From Candidatus Peregrinibacteria bacterium (GTDB lineage Bacteria > Patescibacteriota > Gracilibacteria > UBA1369 > PNNO01), in contig JAFGJT010000008.1 of the NCBI GenBank assembly GCA_016928915.1, forward strand, positions 1 to 64,000: DNA of 64,000 nt, written 5' to 3'. The notes beneath the pieces were generated by a model that did not search any database, was not told the DNA's origin, and saw only the letters and a program-made list of their open reading frames with translations. The stretch's first letter is position 1, and each line of letters starts with the position of its first letter. The position numbers were made by a program, and so were the translations under genes. Below, one piece after another: positions 47,298-56,100 of the stretch.

Positions 47298-49913
47298 TTA
47301 GTTTATCATTTTGTAATTTACTTTTATACCTTCCGGCAGTGAGTCCAAAAAAACTTTTCCGTATGATTTTTGAATAATACGCGAGTCCAGTATAGCAACT
47401 TTTCCCGAATCTTGCGTGGATCTTATCAACCTGCCGAAGCCCTGTTTAAAAAGCAGAATTGCTCGGGGCGTCTGGTAGTCTTCAAAGGGCTTTGCGTAAA
47501 GTTCGCTGCGAGCTTTATGTATAGGGTCGTCCGGAGGGTCGAATGGCAGTTTTTGAATTATCACATAATTTAATGCTTTTCCTTTTATATCTATGCCCTC
47601 CCAAAAACTGTTGGTGCCGAATATTATTGAATTTTCAGGATCCTGTTTGAAAAGTTCGATGATTTTGCCTCTTCCGCCCGACATATTTTGAGCAAGGATT
47701 GTTATTCCTTTTTCTTTTAAAACCGGAGCAAGTTTTAAATATGTGGCTTCTATCGCTTTTTTAGAGGTGAATAAAACAAGCATTTTACCGTGGTTTTCAA
47801 GGGCCGTATTGTAAATTATATCCGCGGTTTGATTAAAATATCCCGGGGACTGGGGAGCTTTTAAATCGCTGTAAATAACTATTTCAACCTGGTCCGGAAA
47901 TGAAAAATGAGAGGGGAGAATCACTTCCTTGAATTTTTCTTCAAGCTTAAGCTGGTTTTTAATAAACGTGAATTCTTTGTTTACGGTTAAGGTTGCGGAA
48001 GTCATTATTATGCTGTTTTTTTCATGGAAAAGTGTGCCCGAAAGATGATTTCCTATATAAACAGGACAAGATTTTATACCCAGATGTCCGTCCGGCTTCT
48101 GATATATCCATGTAATCTGATTGCTGTATTCTTGTGAGCTGTTATTGGCAAGTATTATTGAAAGGTTTGCCATATGCTCTTTAAATTCCATGATTTCTCG
48201 TTCGATTTCCGGTTTGTTAACCGAAGGATCGGCCGCCAGGTTTATTTTTGTTATTATATTTTCAGCCATTGCCAGAATGTTTTCGGCTGACTGGCATGCT
48301 TTTTGCCATTCAAAAGAATTTATAAATTCTTTTTTTATTGTGAGAGAAAAAATGCTTGTTGCGTAATCCTTGAATTTTTCAAAGAAAATTCCGATTATTC
48401 CGAAAAAGATTTCTATTTTATTTTCAAGATTTTCGATTTCCGAAATAATTTCTTTGTTGGATTTTAAGAGTGATTTTATGCTTATTAAAGGATGGGTATA
48501 AATTTCATAGGTTGCGTTTATCGTAAAGGCGTTGGTGGCTTCTTCCTCAAGATGATGAGCCTCGTCAATAATTAAATATTTATATTCTGGCAGAACCTGC
48601 TGCGGAGTGATCGTGTCCGATAAAAGCAGAGAATGGTTTGTGATAATAATATCCGCTGTCTGCGCTTTCTCACGCGCTTTTGCGAGCCAGCAGCTGTTTT
48701 TATATTCAGGATCGTTGTGCGGGCATTTAATCATGTCGCATGAAATATCGTTCCAGCTATAATATTCCCTTCCCTGAAGTGAAAGCTCTTCTTTATCACC
48801 TGTTTTTGTTTTTTTGAGCCATATCAAAACCTTAATCAGCAAGGTGATTTCGTGATCCAGAAAGAAATTTTTCTGTTTGAAATTTTCAAGGCGTTTTTCT
48901 GAAAGATAATTGTTGCGGCCTTTTATAACCGCTGTTTTGAACTTAAGATCCTTGTTGTAAAGTTTTAAAGTTTTTTCAACCACCGGGATATCTTTATTTG
49001 CCAGCTGGTCCTGAAGGTTTTTTGTGTGGGTCGCTATAACAACCTGTTCTCGCTGTGAAACAGACCAGAAAACGGCAGGCAGAATATATGCTATTGATTT
49101 ACCGGTTCCTGTTCCGGCCTCGCACAAAAGGTTGCTGTTTTCATTGAATGCATCAATTATCAGTTCCGTCATTTTTTTCTGCGAGGGCCTTGCTTCGTAA
49201 TCTTTTTCACATTTTGAAAGCGGACCGTTTTCATCATACAGTTTTATAATTTCATCTTTATCAAAAGGAAGAATAAGAGCTTGTGCGGGTTTTGAATTTT
49301 TCTTTAAATTGTCTTTTGTTACAGCTGTTTGTGCATTTTTTGGTTCGGAGTTGTTAAAAATATCTTTTAATGCCCATTTTGAGCGTTGCGATAAAAATTT
49401 TATTTCATCCAGCACATCCGGATCAATCTCAGTAATTTTATTTATCAAAATATTAAAAAGATCCATTGATGCAACAGCATCATCATAAGCCCGATGTTTA
49501 TGTTTATGTTTTATTTTTAATTTTTTTGTTAAAAGTTCTAGAGAATATGAAGGTTCTCCCGGCATTAAAATAGCGGCAAGCTGCAGGGTATCATAAGAAA
49601 TATTCGTCAATGGAAAACCTTTTGTTTTTAAAAAATCCAGATCAAATGAAATATTATGGCCCACAATCGGCAGATCTTCGATAAAATCAAGAAAATGCTC
49701 GGCAACATCTTCCAGGCTTGGGGCATCTTTAAGGTCGTCGTCCGTTATTCCCGTAATATGTGTAATAAGCGGTTGAAGCGGCTGGGATGCTTTAATTAAA
49801 GTTTTATACTTTCCTGCTATACCTGTTTCGTCAAACTTAACGGCGCCAATCTCAATGATTTCGTCATTTTCATATGAAAGCCCGGTTGTTTCAATGTCTA
49901 AAGCAATATACAT
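47298..49913 (-). CDS. DinG-type ATP-dependent helicase with N-terminal DnaQ-like 3'-5' exonuclease
   Basis: N-term YIALDIETTGLSYENDEIIEIGAVKFD (ExoI), VGHNISFDLDFL; CEAGTGTGKSIAYILP (Walker A), Fe-S Cys set CDMIKCPHNDPEYKNSCWLAKAREKAQTADIIITNHSLLLSD, DEAHHLEE. Confidence 0.93.
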   Translation of the reverse strand: MYIALDIETTGLSYENDEIIEIGAVKFDETGIAGKYKTLIKASQPLQPLITHITGITDDDLKDAPSLEDVAEHFLDFIEDLPIVGHNISFDLDFLKTKGFPLTNISYDTLQLAAILMPGEPSYSLELLTKKLKIKHKHKHRAYDDAVASMDLFNILINKITEIDPDVLDEIKFLSQRSKWALKDIFNNSEPKNAQTAVTKDNLKKNSKPAQALILPFDKDEIIKLYDENGPLSKCEKDYEARPSQKKMTELIIDAFNENSNLLCEAGTGTGKSIAYILPAVFWSVSQREQVVIATHTKNLQDQLANKDIPVVEKTLKLYNKDLKFKTAVIKGRNNYLSEKRLENFKQKNFFLDHEITLLIKVLIWLKKTKTGDKEELSLQGREYYSWNDISCDMIKCPHNDPEYKNSCWLAKAREKAQTADIIITNHSLLLSDTITPQQVLPEYKYLIIDEAHHLEEEATNAFTINATYEIYTHPLISIKSLLKSNKEIISEIENLENKIEIFFGIIGIFFEKFKDYATSIFSLTIKKEFINSFEWQKACQSAENILAMAENIITKINLAADPSVNKPEIEREIMEFKEHMANLSIILANNSSQEYSNQITWIYQKPDGHLGIKSCPVYIGNHLSGTLFHEKNSIIMTSATLTVNKEFTFIKNQLKLEEKFKEVILPSHFSFPDQVEIVIYSDLKAPQSPGYFNQTADIIYNTALENHGKMLVLFTSKKAIEATYLKLAPVLKEKGITILAQNMSGGRGKIIELFKQDPENSIIFGTNSFWEGIDIKGKALNYVIIQKLPFDPPDDPIHKARSELYAKPFEDYQTPRAILLFKQGFGRLIRSTQDSGKVAILDSRIIQKSYGKVFLDSLPEGIKVNYKMIN

Positions 49914-49992
49914 GTTGATATATTAAATCGGCCGGACCATTTTTCCTAATTTAAATTATTCAATAAACTTTATATACGTCCATAGGATATTT

Positions 49993-50021
49993 TTGACAAA
50001 AATATATCATTCGAATATGAT
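49993..50021 (+). promoter_or_regulatory. Strong sigma70-type promoter of the non-coding RNA gene
   Basis: TTGACA (49993-49998), 17 bp spacer, TATGAT (50016-50021). Confidence 0.7.
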
Positions 50022-50027
50022 GATTTG

Positions 50028-50434
50028 AAACTTAGGTTTTGGAAACAAAAATTCAAACAAAAAAGTTCTTTAAAAAATTAAAAACAAAAAGAGATAAAGA
50101 AAGATGAGGGGGAGAAATAAAAACAAAAGCGCCAAAAACAATTGCGCATTGCATGTTCCCCTTCTCTCCTTCTTTAGCTCGACGATGACCCGGTAAGATG
50201 ACTTCTTGCCCCGTCGACCCATAAGTTGTCCGGTGGTTTCCATCTCGTCTAAAGACAGATGCAGGAACCACGTAAACGGACGGTCCGTGGCTGGACTGGA
50301 AAAATCAGCCGAAGTATGAGCCAAAAGAATTGAGTGAAAGTCGCACTCCCAAAAACAAAAATAAATCTTGAACTGCAAACAAAAACAAACCGCAGTCCAT
50401 AAGATTTCTGCCCCCCTTTACGGGGGGTTTTTTT
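50028..50434 (+). ncRNA. Candidate structured non-coding RNA, family not recognised
   Basis: Consensus promoter, no credible + strand ORF, multiple paired stems (TCGACG/CGTCGA with GGTAAGA/TCTTGCC; GTCCG/CGGAC with GTGGTTTCC/GGAACCAC; AAATCTT/AAGATTT with ACTGC/GCAGT), then an intrinsic terminator. Confidence 0.7.
50411..50434 (+). terminator. Rho-independent terminator of the ncRNA gene
   Basis: CCCCCC-tttac-GGGGGG-TTTTTTT. Confidence 0.9.
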
Positions 50435-50483
50435 GTGCATCAAAATCTGCTATTCTTTTTAAAGAATTTAATTCTTTGAACAT

Positions 50484-51074
50484 ATGCTTGAAGGAATAGA
50501 ATGGGCAACAATGATTGTGGGATGGACCATAATGTTTATTGTGTTATTTATTACAAAATACAAGACCGTTAAAGTGGGAGGGGGGATACAGAGTATAAGT
50601 ACGGAAAAAATGCAAAAAGAGACAATGATTGCAAATATTATTTTTATTTTGTATTTTTTTGCAGCCGGATTGATCGCACATATTGTTGTTTTTCCGGATT
50701 TTGTTCAGTATGAATTTCTTGCGCATTATTTTCATTATTTTCTGGGAGTTTTTATTTTCGCCATTGCGATATGGCTTTATATATACGCAAGAATAACCCT
50801 TGGCAGCAACTGGTCATGGAAAGGCGAACTGCTGAGGGACAAAACAAAATTGATTACATGCGGTCCTTATTGTGTAATACGGCATCCCACGTATACCGCG
50901 TTTATTCTTGCCGGATTTGCGAGTGGCGTCACGGTAGCGATTACAAGAATTCTGTTTTTTATGATTTTAATGCTGCCAATAATATATTGGCGCGCAAAAG
51001 TTGACGAGAAACATTTAAAAGCGCTTTTCCCGGAATATAAGGAATATATGAAAAGGACAAGAATGTTTTTTTAG
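50484..51074 (+). CDS. Isoprenylcysteine carboxyl methyltransferase (ICMT)-family membrane methyltransferase
   Basis: TM helices, ARITLGSNWSWKGELLRDKTKLITCGPYCVIRHPTYTAFILAGFASG (RHPxY motif), KVDEKHLKALFPEYKEYMKRT. Confidence 0.85.
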   Translation: MLEGIEWATMIVGWTIMFIVLFITKYKTVKVGGGIQSISTEKMQKETMIANIIFILYFFAAGLIAHIVVFPDFVQYEFLAHYFHYFLGVFIFAIAIWLYIYARITLGSNWSWKGELLRDKTKLITCGPYCVIRHPTYTAFILAGFASGVTVAITRILFFMILMLPIIYWRAKVDEKHLKALFPEYKEYMKRTRMFF

Positions 51075-51076
51075 CA

Positions 51077-51120
51077 GACCCCGCTCTGGCGGGGTCCCTC
51101 CCCGCATTCTTTTTTAGAGC
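51077..51120. terminator. Intrinsic terminator between convergent genes
   Basis: GACCCCGC-tctg-GCGGGGTC, T-tract following. Confidence 0.75.
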
Positions 51121-52196
51121 ATCTTCGTAAACTCATCAAACAAATACCCCGTATCATTCGGGCCCGGGGTTGCTTCGGGATGAAACTGAACGGCAAAGAA
51201 TGGTAAGGATTTATGGCGGATGCCTTCAACCGTTTTATCGTTGGCATTTATAAAAAGCGGCTTCCATTCGCGCGGAAGCGATTTGGCGTTGATGGCAAAA
51301 CCGTGGTTTTGCGAAGTTATATAGCACCTGTTGTTTTCAAGGTTGGTGCACGGCTGATTCTGCGCTCTGTGCCCGTATTTTAATTTGTAGGTTTTTGCAC
51401 CCGCGGCAATGGCCATTATCTGATTGCCAAGGCAAATTCCGAATGTGGGGATTTTTGCGGCAAAACATTTTTGCACAATTTCGTGCGTTTCGTGTAAAAT
51501 CGCGGGATCTCCGGGTCCGTTGGAAATAAACACTCCGTCGAATTTAATTTTATTCTTGAAAATATCATAGTTCCACGGAACGCGCGTAACCGTAATATCG
51601 CGTGAAAGTAGGCTTCTAAGTATGTTGTTTTTCATGCCGCAGTCAATAAGAGCGATTCGTTTTTTGCCGCGGTTGTAAACGATGGGTTTTTTGATGCTTA
51701 CATTTGCGACAAGATTTTCGTTGTTGGGGTCGTAAAATTTTTCGGATTTTTTTGATGTTTTTTCATCCGTAAAAACGATTTTTCCGAGCATAACTCCGTG
51801 GTCTCTTAATTTTTGTGTCAGTGCGCGTGTGTCAATTCCTGCCAAAGCTGCAATTTTGTTTTCTTTAAGCCAGCTTGCAAGTGTGCGAGAGGAGTTCCAG
51901 TGACTCGGTTTTTCGCAAAGTTCACTCACAATTAGTCCTTTAATATGAATTTTATCGCTTTCAAAATGCTTGCTGATTTTAAACTTGTCTTTTTCATCAT
52001 CCGGAACGCCGTAATTTCCGATTAACGGGTATGTTAAAGTTAAAATCTGTCCTTCGTAAGACGGATCCGTAAAACTTTCGGGATAACCCATCATTCCCGT
52101 ATTAAAAACAACCTCCCCCTCGGACATTTTATCCGCCCCGACAGAAATACCCTCTAAGATGGTGCCGTCCTCAAGGATGAGGTATCCTTTTTTCAT
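51114..52196 (-). CDS. carA: Carbamoyl-phosphate synthase small subunit
   Basis: GYLILEDGTILEGISVG, VFNTGMMGYPESFTDPSYEGQILTLTYPLIGNYG, PTFGICLGNQIMAIAAGAKTYKLKYGHRAQNQP, VQFHPEATPGPNDT. Confidence 0.97.
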   Translation of the reverse strand: MKKGYLILEDGTILEGISVGADKMSEGEVVFNTGMMGYPESFTDPSYEGQILTLTYPLIGNYGVPDDEKDKFKISKHFESDKIHIKGLIVSELCEKPSHWNSSRTLASWLKENKIAALAGIDTRALTQKLRDHGVMLGKIVFTDEKTSKKSEKFYDPNNENLVANVSIKKPIVYNRGKKRIALIDCGMKNNILRSLLSRDITVTRVPWNYDIFKNKIKFDGVFISNGPGDPAILHETHEIVQKCFAAKIPTFGICLGNQIMAIAAGAKTYKLKYGHRAQNQPCTNLENNRCYITSQNHGFAINAKSLPREWKPLFINANDKTVEGIRHKSLPFFAVQFHPEATPGPNDTGYLFDEFTKML

Positions 52197-52270
52197 TAAA
52201 ATTTCATTAAAATTTTCGCTTATTTCTTATACGATTTTACATATTTTAAAACGATAAAGCCAGAGAGAGT

Positions 52271-52606
52271 TTAACGTCTGAAAATAAAGTATTTAAGGCA
52301 AGTATCTATTTTGTCGTTAATCTGTTTTTTAATGCTTTTTAAGGCATCCGAAGCAGTGTTTATCACTGCTTCTGCAAGCTGAACCATGGCGGCCAGTCCC
52401 ACGCCAAAGCTTTCATCATTCAGCGAATCATCATCATCGTCATCATTTTTTGTTGAAAGCCTGTTAATTACATCTTCCCCCAATCTGCGGAATCGCGGGG
52501 TTTCAACCGAATTTTCGGTAGTTTTCTGGCGCGGATTTCGTCTTTTCCATTCATCCAAAGATATTAGATTTTCATCCTCGATACTGTCGGTATTTTTTGG
52601 CTCCAT
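52271..52606 (-). CDS. Hypothetical protein with acidic run
   Basis: MEPKNTDSIEDENLISLDEWKRRNPRQK...NDDDDDDSLND..., from the likely start at 52606; no family. Confidence 0.5.
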   Translation of the reverse strand: MEPKNTDSIEDENLISLDEWKRRNPRQKTTENSVETPRFRRLGEDVINRLSTKNDDDDDDSLNDESFGVGLAAMVQLAEAVINTASDALKSIKKQINDKIDTCLKYFIFRR

Positions 52607-52745
52607 GCATATTAAATTTAATTTACGCATTAATATTAACACAATTTATAAATTGGTCAATTTGCCAGAGAGCGTGAATCCTCCGTTCATCTCTTTAAAT
52701 AAACAAAATTTTATGATATAATATTTAGATTAAATAAAAAAATAA

Positions 52746-53105
52746 ATGACGTTAAAGGCGATATCAAAACCAACAAAAAGCAAAACAAAAGATGATTTAA
52801 TAAAACTGATTAAATCAGCCGATTATTTGAATGATATTCAGAAAAAAGAATGGCTGATAATTTGTGAAAAATTGGATATATCTCAACATAAACTTCTTTA
52901 TGACGCTTTTATCAATGCTGAAAATGAGGAAAAAGATTTTAAATTAAAATTAATTTTTAAATACAATTTAGCAGATACTTATAAATCAAAAATAAAAGAG
53001 ATTTCCGCAAAATATCAGATACAGTCAAGAAAAAAAGATGAAGCATATTTAAGTAAAACGGAAGAAAAACCCGAAGAAATATTAAATAAACTTCAAAATA
53101 TATAA
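52746..53105 (+). CDS. Small helical protein, first gene of giant-protein locus 3; paralog of ORF 38798
   Basis: Aligns along most of its length with ORF 38798; TATAAT at 52715-52720 upstream. Confidence 0.85.
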   Translation: MTLKAISKPTKSKTKDDLIKLIKSADYLNDIQKKEWLIICEKLDISQHKLLYDAFINAENEEKDFKLKLIFKYNLADTYKSKIKEISAKYQIQSRKKDEAYLSKTEEKPEEILNKLQNI

Positions 53106-53108
53106 ATT

Positions 53109-56100
53109 ATGCCTTTTCAGGAAGCAAAAAAAACATTTGAAACAAAAACAGAAAAAGCTCCCGCAAAAGTTGAAGGGAATTGGACCTCTTTTAAAACCGA
53201 TACAAAGAACTATTTTGATAAAAAACAACAAGAAGTAGCGGATTATATAGATAAAACAAATTATCCGGATAAAAATAAAGATAAATCCGATTATCTTTCG
53301 GCAATGAAAACTGCAATTGACGACGTAATTGACGGAAATGAAGCAACAAAGAATGAAATAGCACAATATAAAAGCACACTGCGTTCAAAATCCGAGAAAC
53401 TCAAACAGAAATTTGCAGCGGAATATGAGCGGCAAGTTGTGGAGAGCGAATTTAAAAAAACCGACAAAATTTTTTCCGGGTTTGGATTTAAGATAAATGT
53501 AAAAGATAATGCAAAGACGTATCTTTCGGTGGCCAAAGATCAAAGAATACCCGTTAAGGAGATTACACAATGGATGCAGAATATATCTTCCAAAATCACT
53601 TCTCCCGAATTAAAAAAGGCATTAGTTGCTAATAAAAACACTATTTACACAATATTCAATCATTTATGCTGGGGCAATAAAACCGCGGCGGAAAACGAAA
53701 CAAAGCCGCTCCTTGAAACCCTTAAATTTTTAAATTCCGCAGCAGAAATAAAAGAAAAAACGGGGATAAAGAATATTCATAATGTAGATTTAATCAGGGT
53801 TTTATATGCTCTTGAAAAAACCGGGGTAAAAAAGGAACGGGTTATTGATTATTTTATTGATGGTGTAGCTAAATTAAGGCAAACCGACAAAGATTCTTTT
53901 GAAACAATTCTTAAGGGTAATGATTCAAAAGATCTGGCCGCCTTTTTACTTGCATCCATTATTGCAATAAAAGAAGGTAAAACATCTCGGTCTTTAGAGG
54001 GGATTAAGCTTACAATGCAAATTGAGTCCGCAACATTAAAAGAAAAATCAGAGTTAAAAAGTAAATCCAATGCGGTATCTAAAATGCTGGTAGAACAGAT
54101 ATGGGAGTTGCATGGTGTTGAATTTCAAGGTTTAAAAGTTGAAAAAAAGACTAAGACGGAAGCAGACAGAACAAGGCTGGAAAAAGAAATTGCGCATTCC
54201 AATTACAGCCTTGTGCATTACAGAAAAGACATTATTCTTGCGGAGGTTAAACAGGCTTTTGCAAATACTTATATAAATAAAAAAGGTGTTAATCCGGTTC
54301 TTAAGCGGACAAAAGAAGTTATTAACGAAATTTTAACCGCCAAAGACGGTGATAAATTAAAGATATTGTCTTTACAGCATAAAATAGCATTGCCGCCTCA
54401 AAACGGCCTTTTAACAGCCTGTGAAATTGAAACTGAGATTGCCGAAAAGGATTATAATATTAAAAAATGGCAGGACAGCGAAGATGTGCGCAGGATACTG
54501 TCGGGTTATTATAAAAACGGTAAACTTGATTCCGATTCAAAGAATGTTTTAAAGCTTCAGCTTAAGTACAGGGCCGAAGAGATGATGATGCTGATAGAAA
54601 ACAAAAAAACAAATATTGAAGAGGCTGTTTCAAATACAAAAGCAATATTTTCAAAATATCCGACAATTAAAAATATTCCGCCAAACCAGCGGCAGGTAAT
54701 TATTCAGCAGCTTATAGGGAATATGCTTGTATTAAAAAATATTCATAATGCGAGCGTTCAGCTTGTGAGCAACAGCCAGGCGTATGCCATGCTTTTGCCT
54801 GAGGGTAAAGAAAAACAGGACATATTAAAGAAAACAGCCGGATATAAAAAAGAAGCAAACAGTTACGGGGCGGAAATTAATAAAATTGCAGTTTATCTGG
54901 GGCATAAAGAAGATAAAAATTTAACCGATGTTGATAATTTGGCCGCCGATCCGATTTTAACGCCGATGCTGCAAAGGGAAATGGCGCCGCATTTAAAACC
55001 AATCAATGAAAATTTTCAAAGCATTGTTAATATGTTTGAGCCGATTTCAAATATCGGGAAAACAATAGACGCCCAGATGAAGCAATATCCCGGCCTTGTC
55101 AGCCACAGCTTTGAACAGGGAATTGCAATGCTGGACAACTGTGCAAGTAAAATGGTGGCGGGAAGGTATTCTATAGTAAAAACTATACAAACTTTAACCG
55201 ATGAAGCAAATAAGGGTTCAGCCGATAAAACCAATATGCCGGAATTTTTTAGAATTCAGAGAAATAAATATATTAAGCAGTTGGCGGCTAATTTGACCGC
55301 TTTGTTAAATAAACCGCCGTACAGTACGGAGGCAATTAAAAATATGCGTTCTCAAAGGGAGAAAATAGCTAAACAATATAGTAAATATATTAAATACGGT
55401 TTTCTAAAAGGGGTGGTGATAGCGGCAATTTTTGCTGCAGCCGTTGCTACGGCGGTTGGCGGGGGCTGGGCTTTGGGAGCTTTAGGTGGAAAGCTGATGG
55501 CGAGCGGAATGGCCGCCGGAGCTCTGACATCAAAGATTGCGGTTGGAGGTATGGCTTTGGTTGGTGCCTCTGCGGGCGGGGTGCTGGGCGCCAGAGGAGC
55601 AATGTCCGGACTCCAGGCTTTGGATTTCGCGGATTTCGGGGGGTACAAAAAAATATGGGGCGCAAAAGAGATGTGGAAAGATTTTTCCAAAGGATATTTA
55701 TTATCAATAGCTACGGTCGGGACTGCCAATGCATTGGTAAAATCTTTAAGCTGGGCCGGAAGGCGCGAAGGCTATGTTGCGTTAAGATGGCCGGGATTGG
55801 CAAAACATTCACGGCATGCATTGGCGAAACTTGAAAATGTCGCAAAATTTGCAGATCCCGCTACATGGTTTAAAGGAGGTGAGGGCGGAGAAGCGGCAAC
55901 CAGACAGGCTTTTTTAAAGCAGTTTGCAAATGAGGCAAAACAGGAAATTGCACAGGAAACTTTTGAAGAAACTGCGGAAAAAGCAAATCCGGTACTGGGA
56001 TTTTTAGTATCAGTTGCAGGATCATTGAAATCCCCCAAAGGTAAACTCGCCATACATGGATTACGCCCTAAAAAAATCGGAATATCAATTGAAGGAGACA

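Noticed and set aside
50028-50434. ncRNA as RNase P, tmRNA or SRP RNA
   Set aside because: No GAGGAAAGUCC, no tRNA-like termini or tag ORF, no SRP domain IV motif seen by eye; left unassigned pending cmscan.
50053-50443. Minus-strand ORFs 50053-50271, 50070-50378 and 50249-50443
   Set aside because: Low-complexity translations (FLFLPLIFLYLFLFLIF) overlapping each other in a region with a + strand promoter, hairpins and terminator; better explained as ncRNA.
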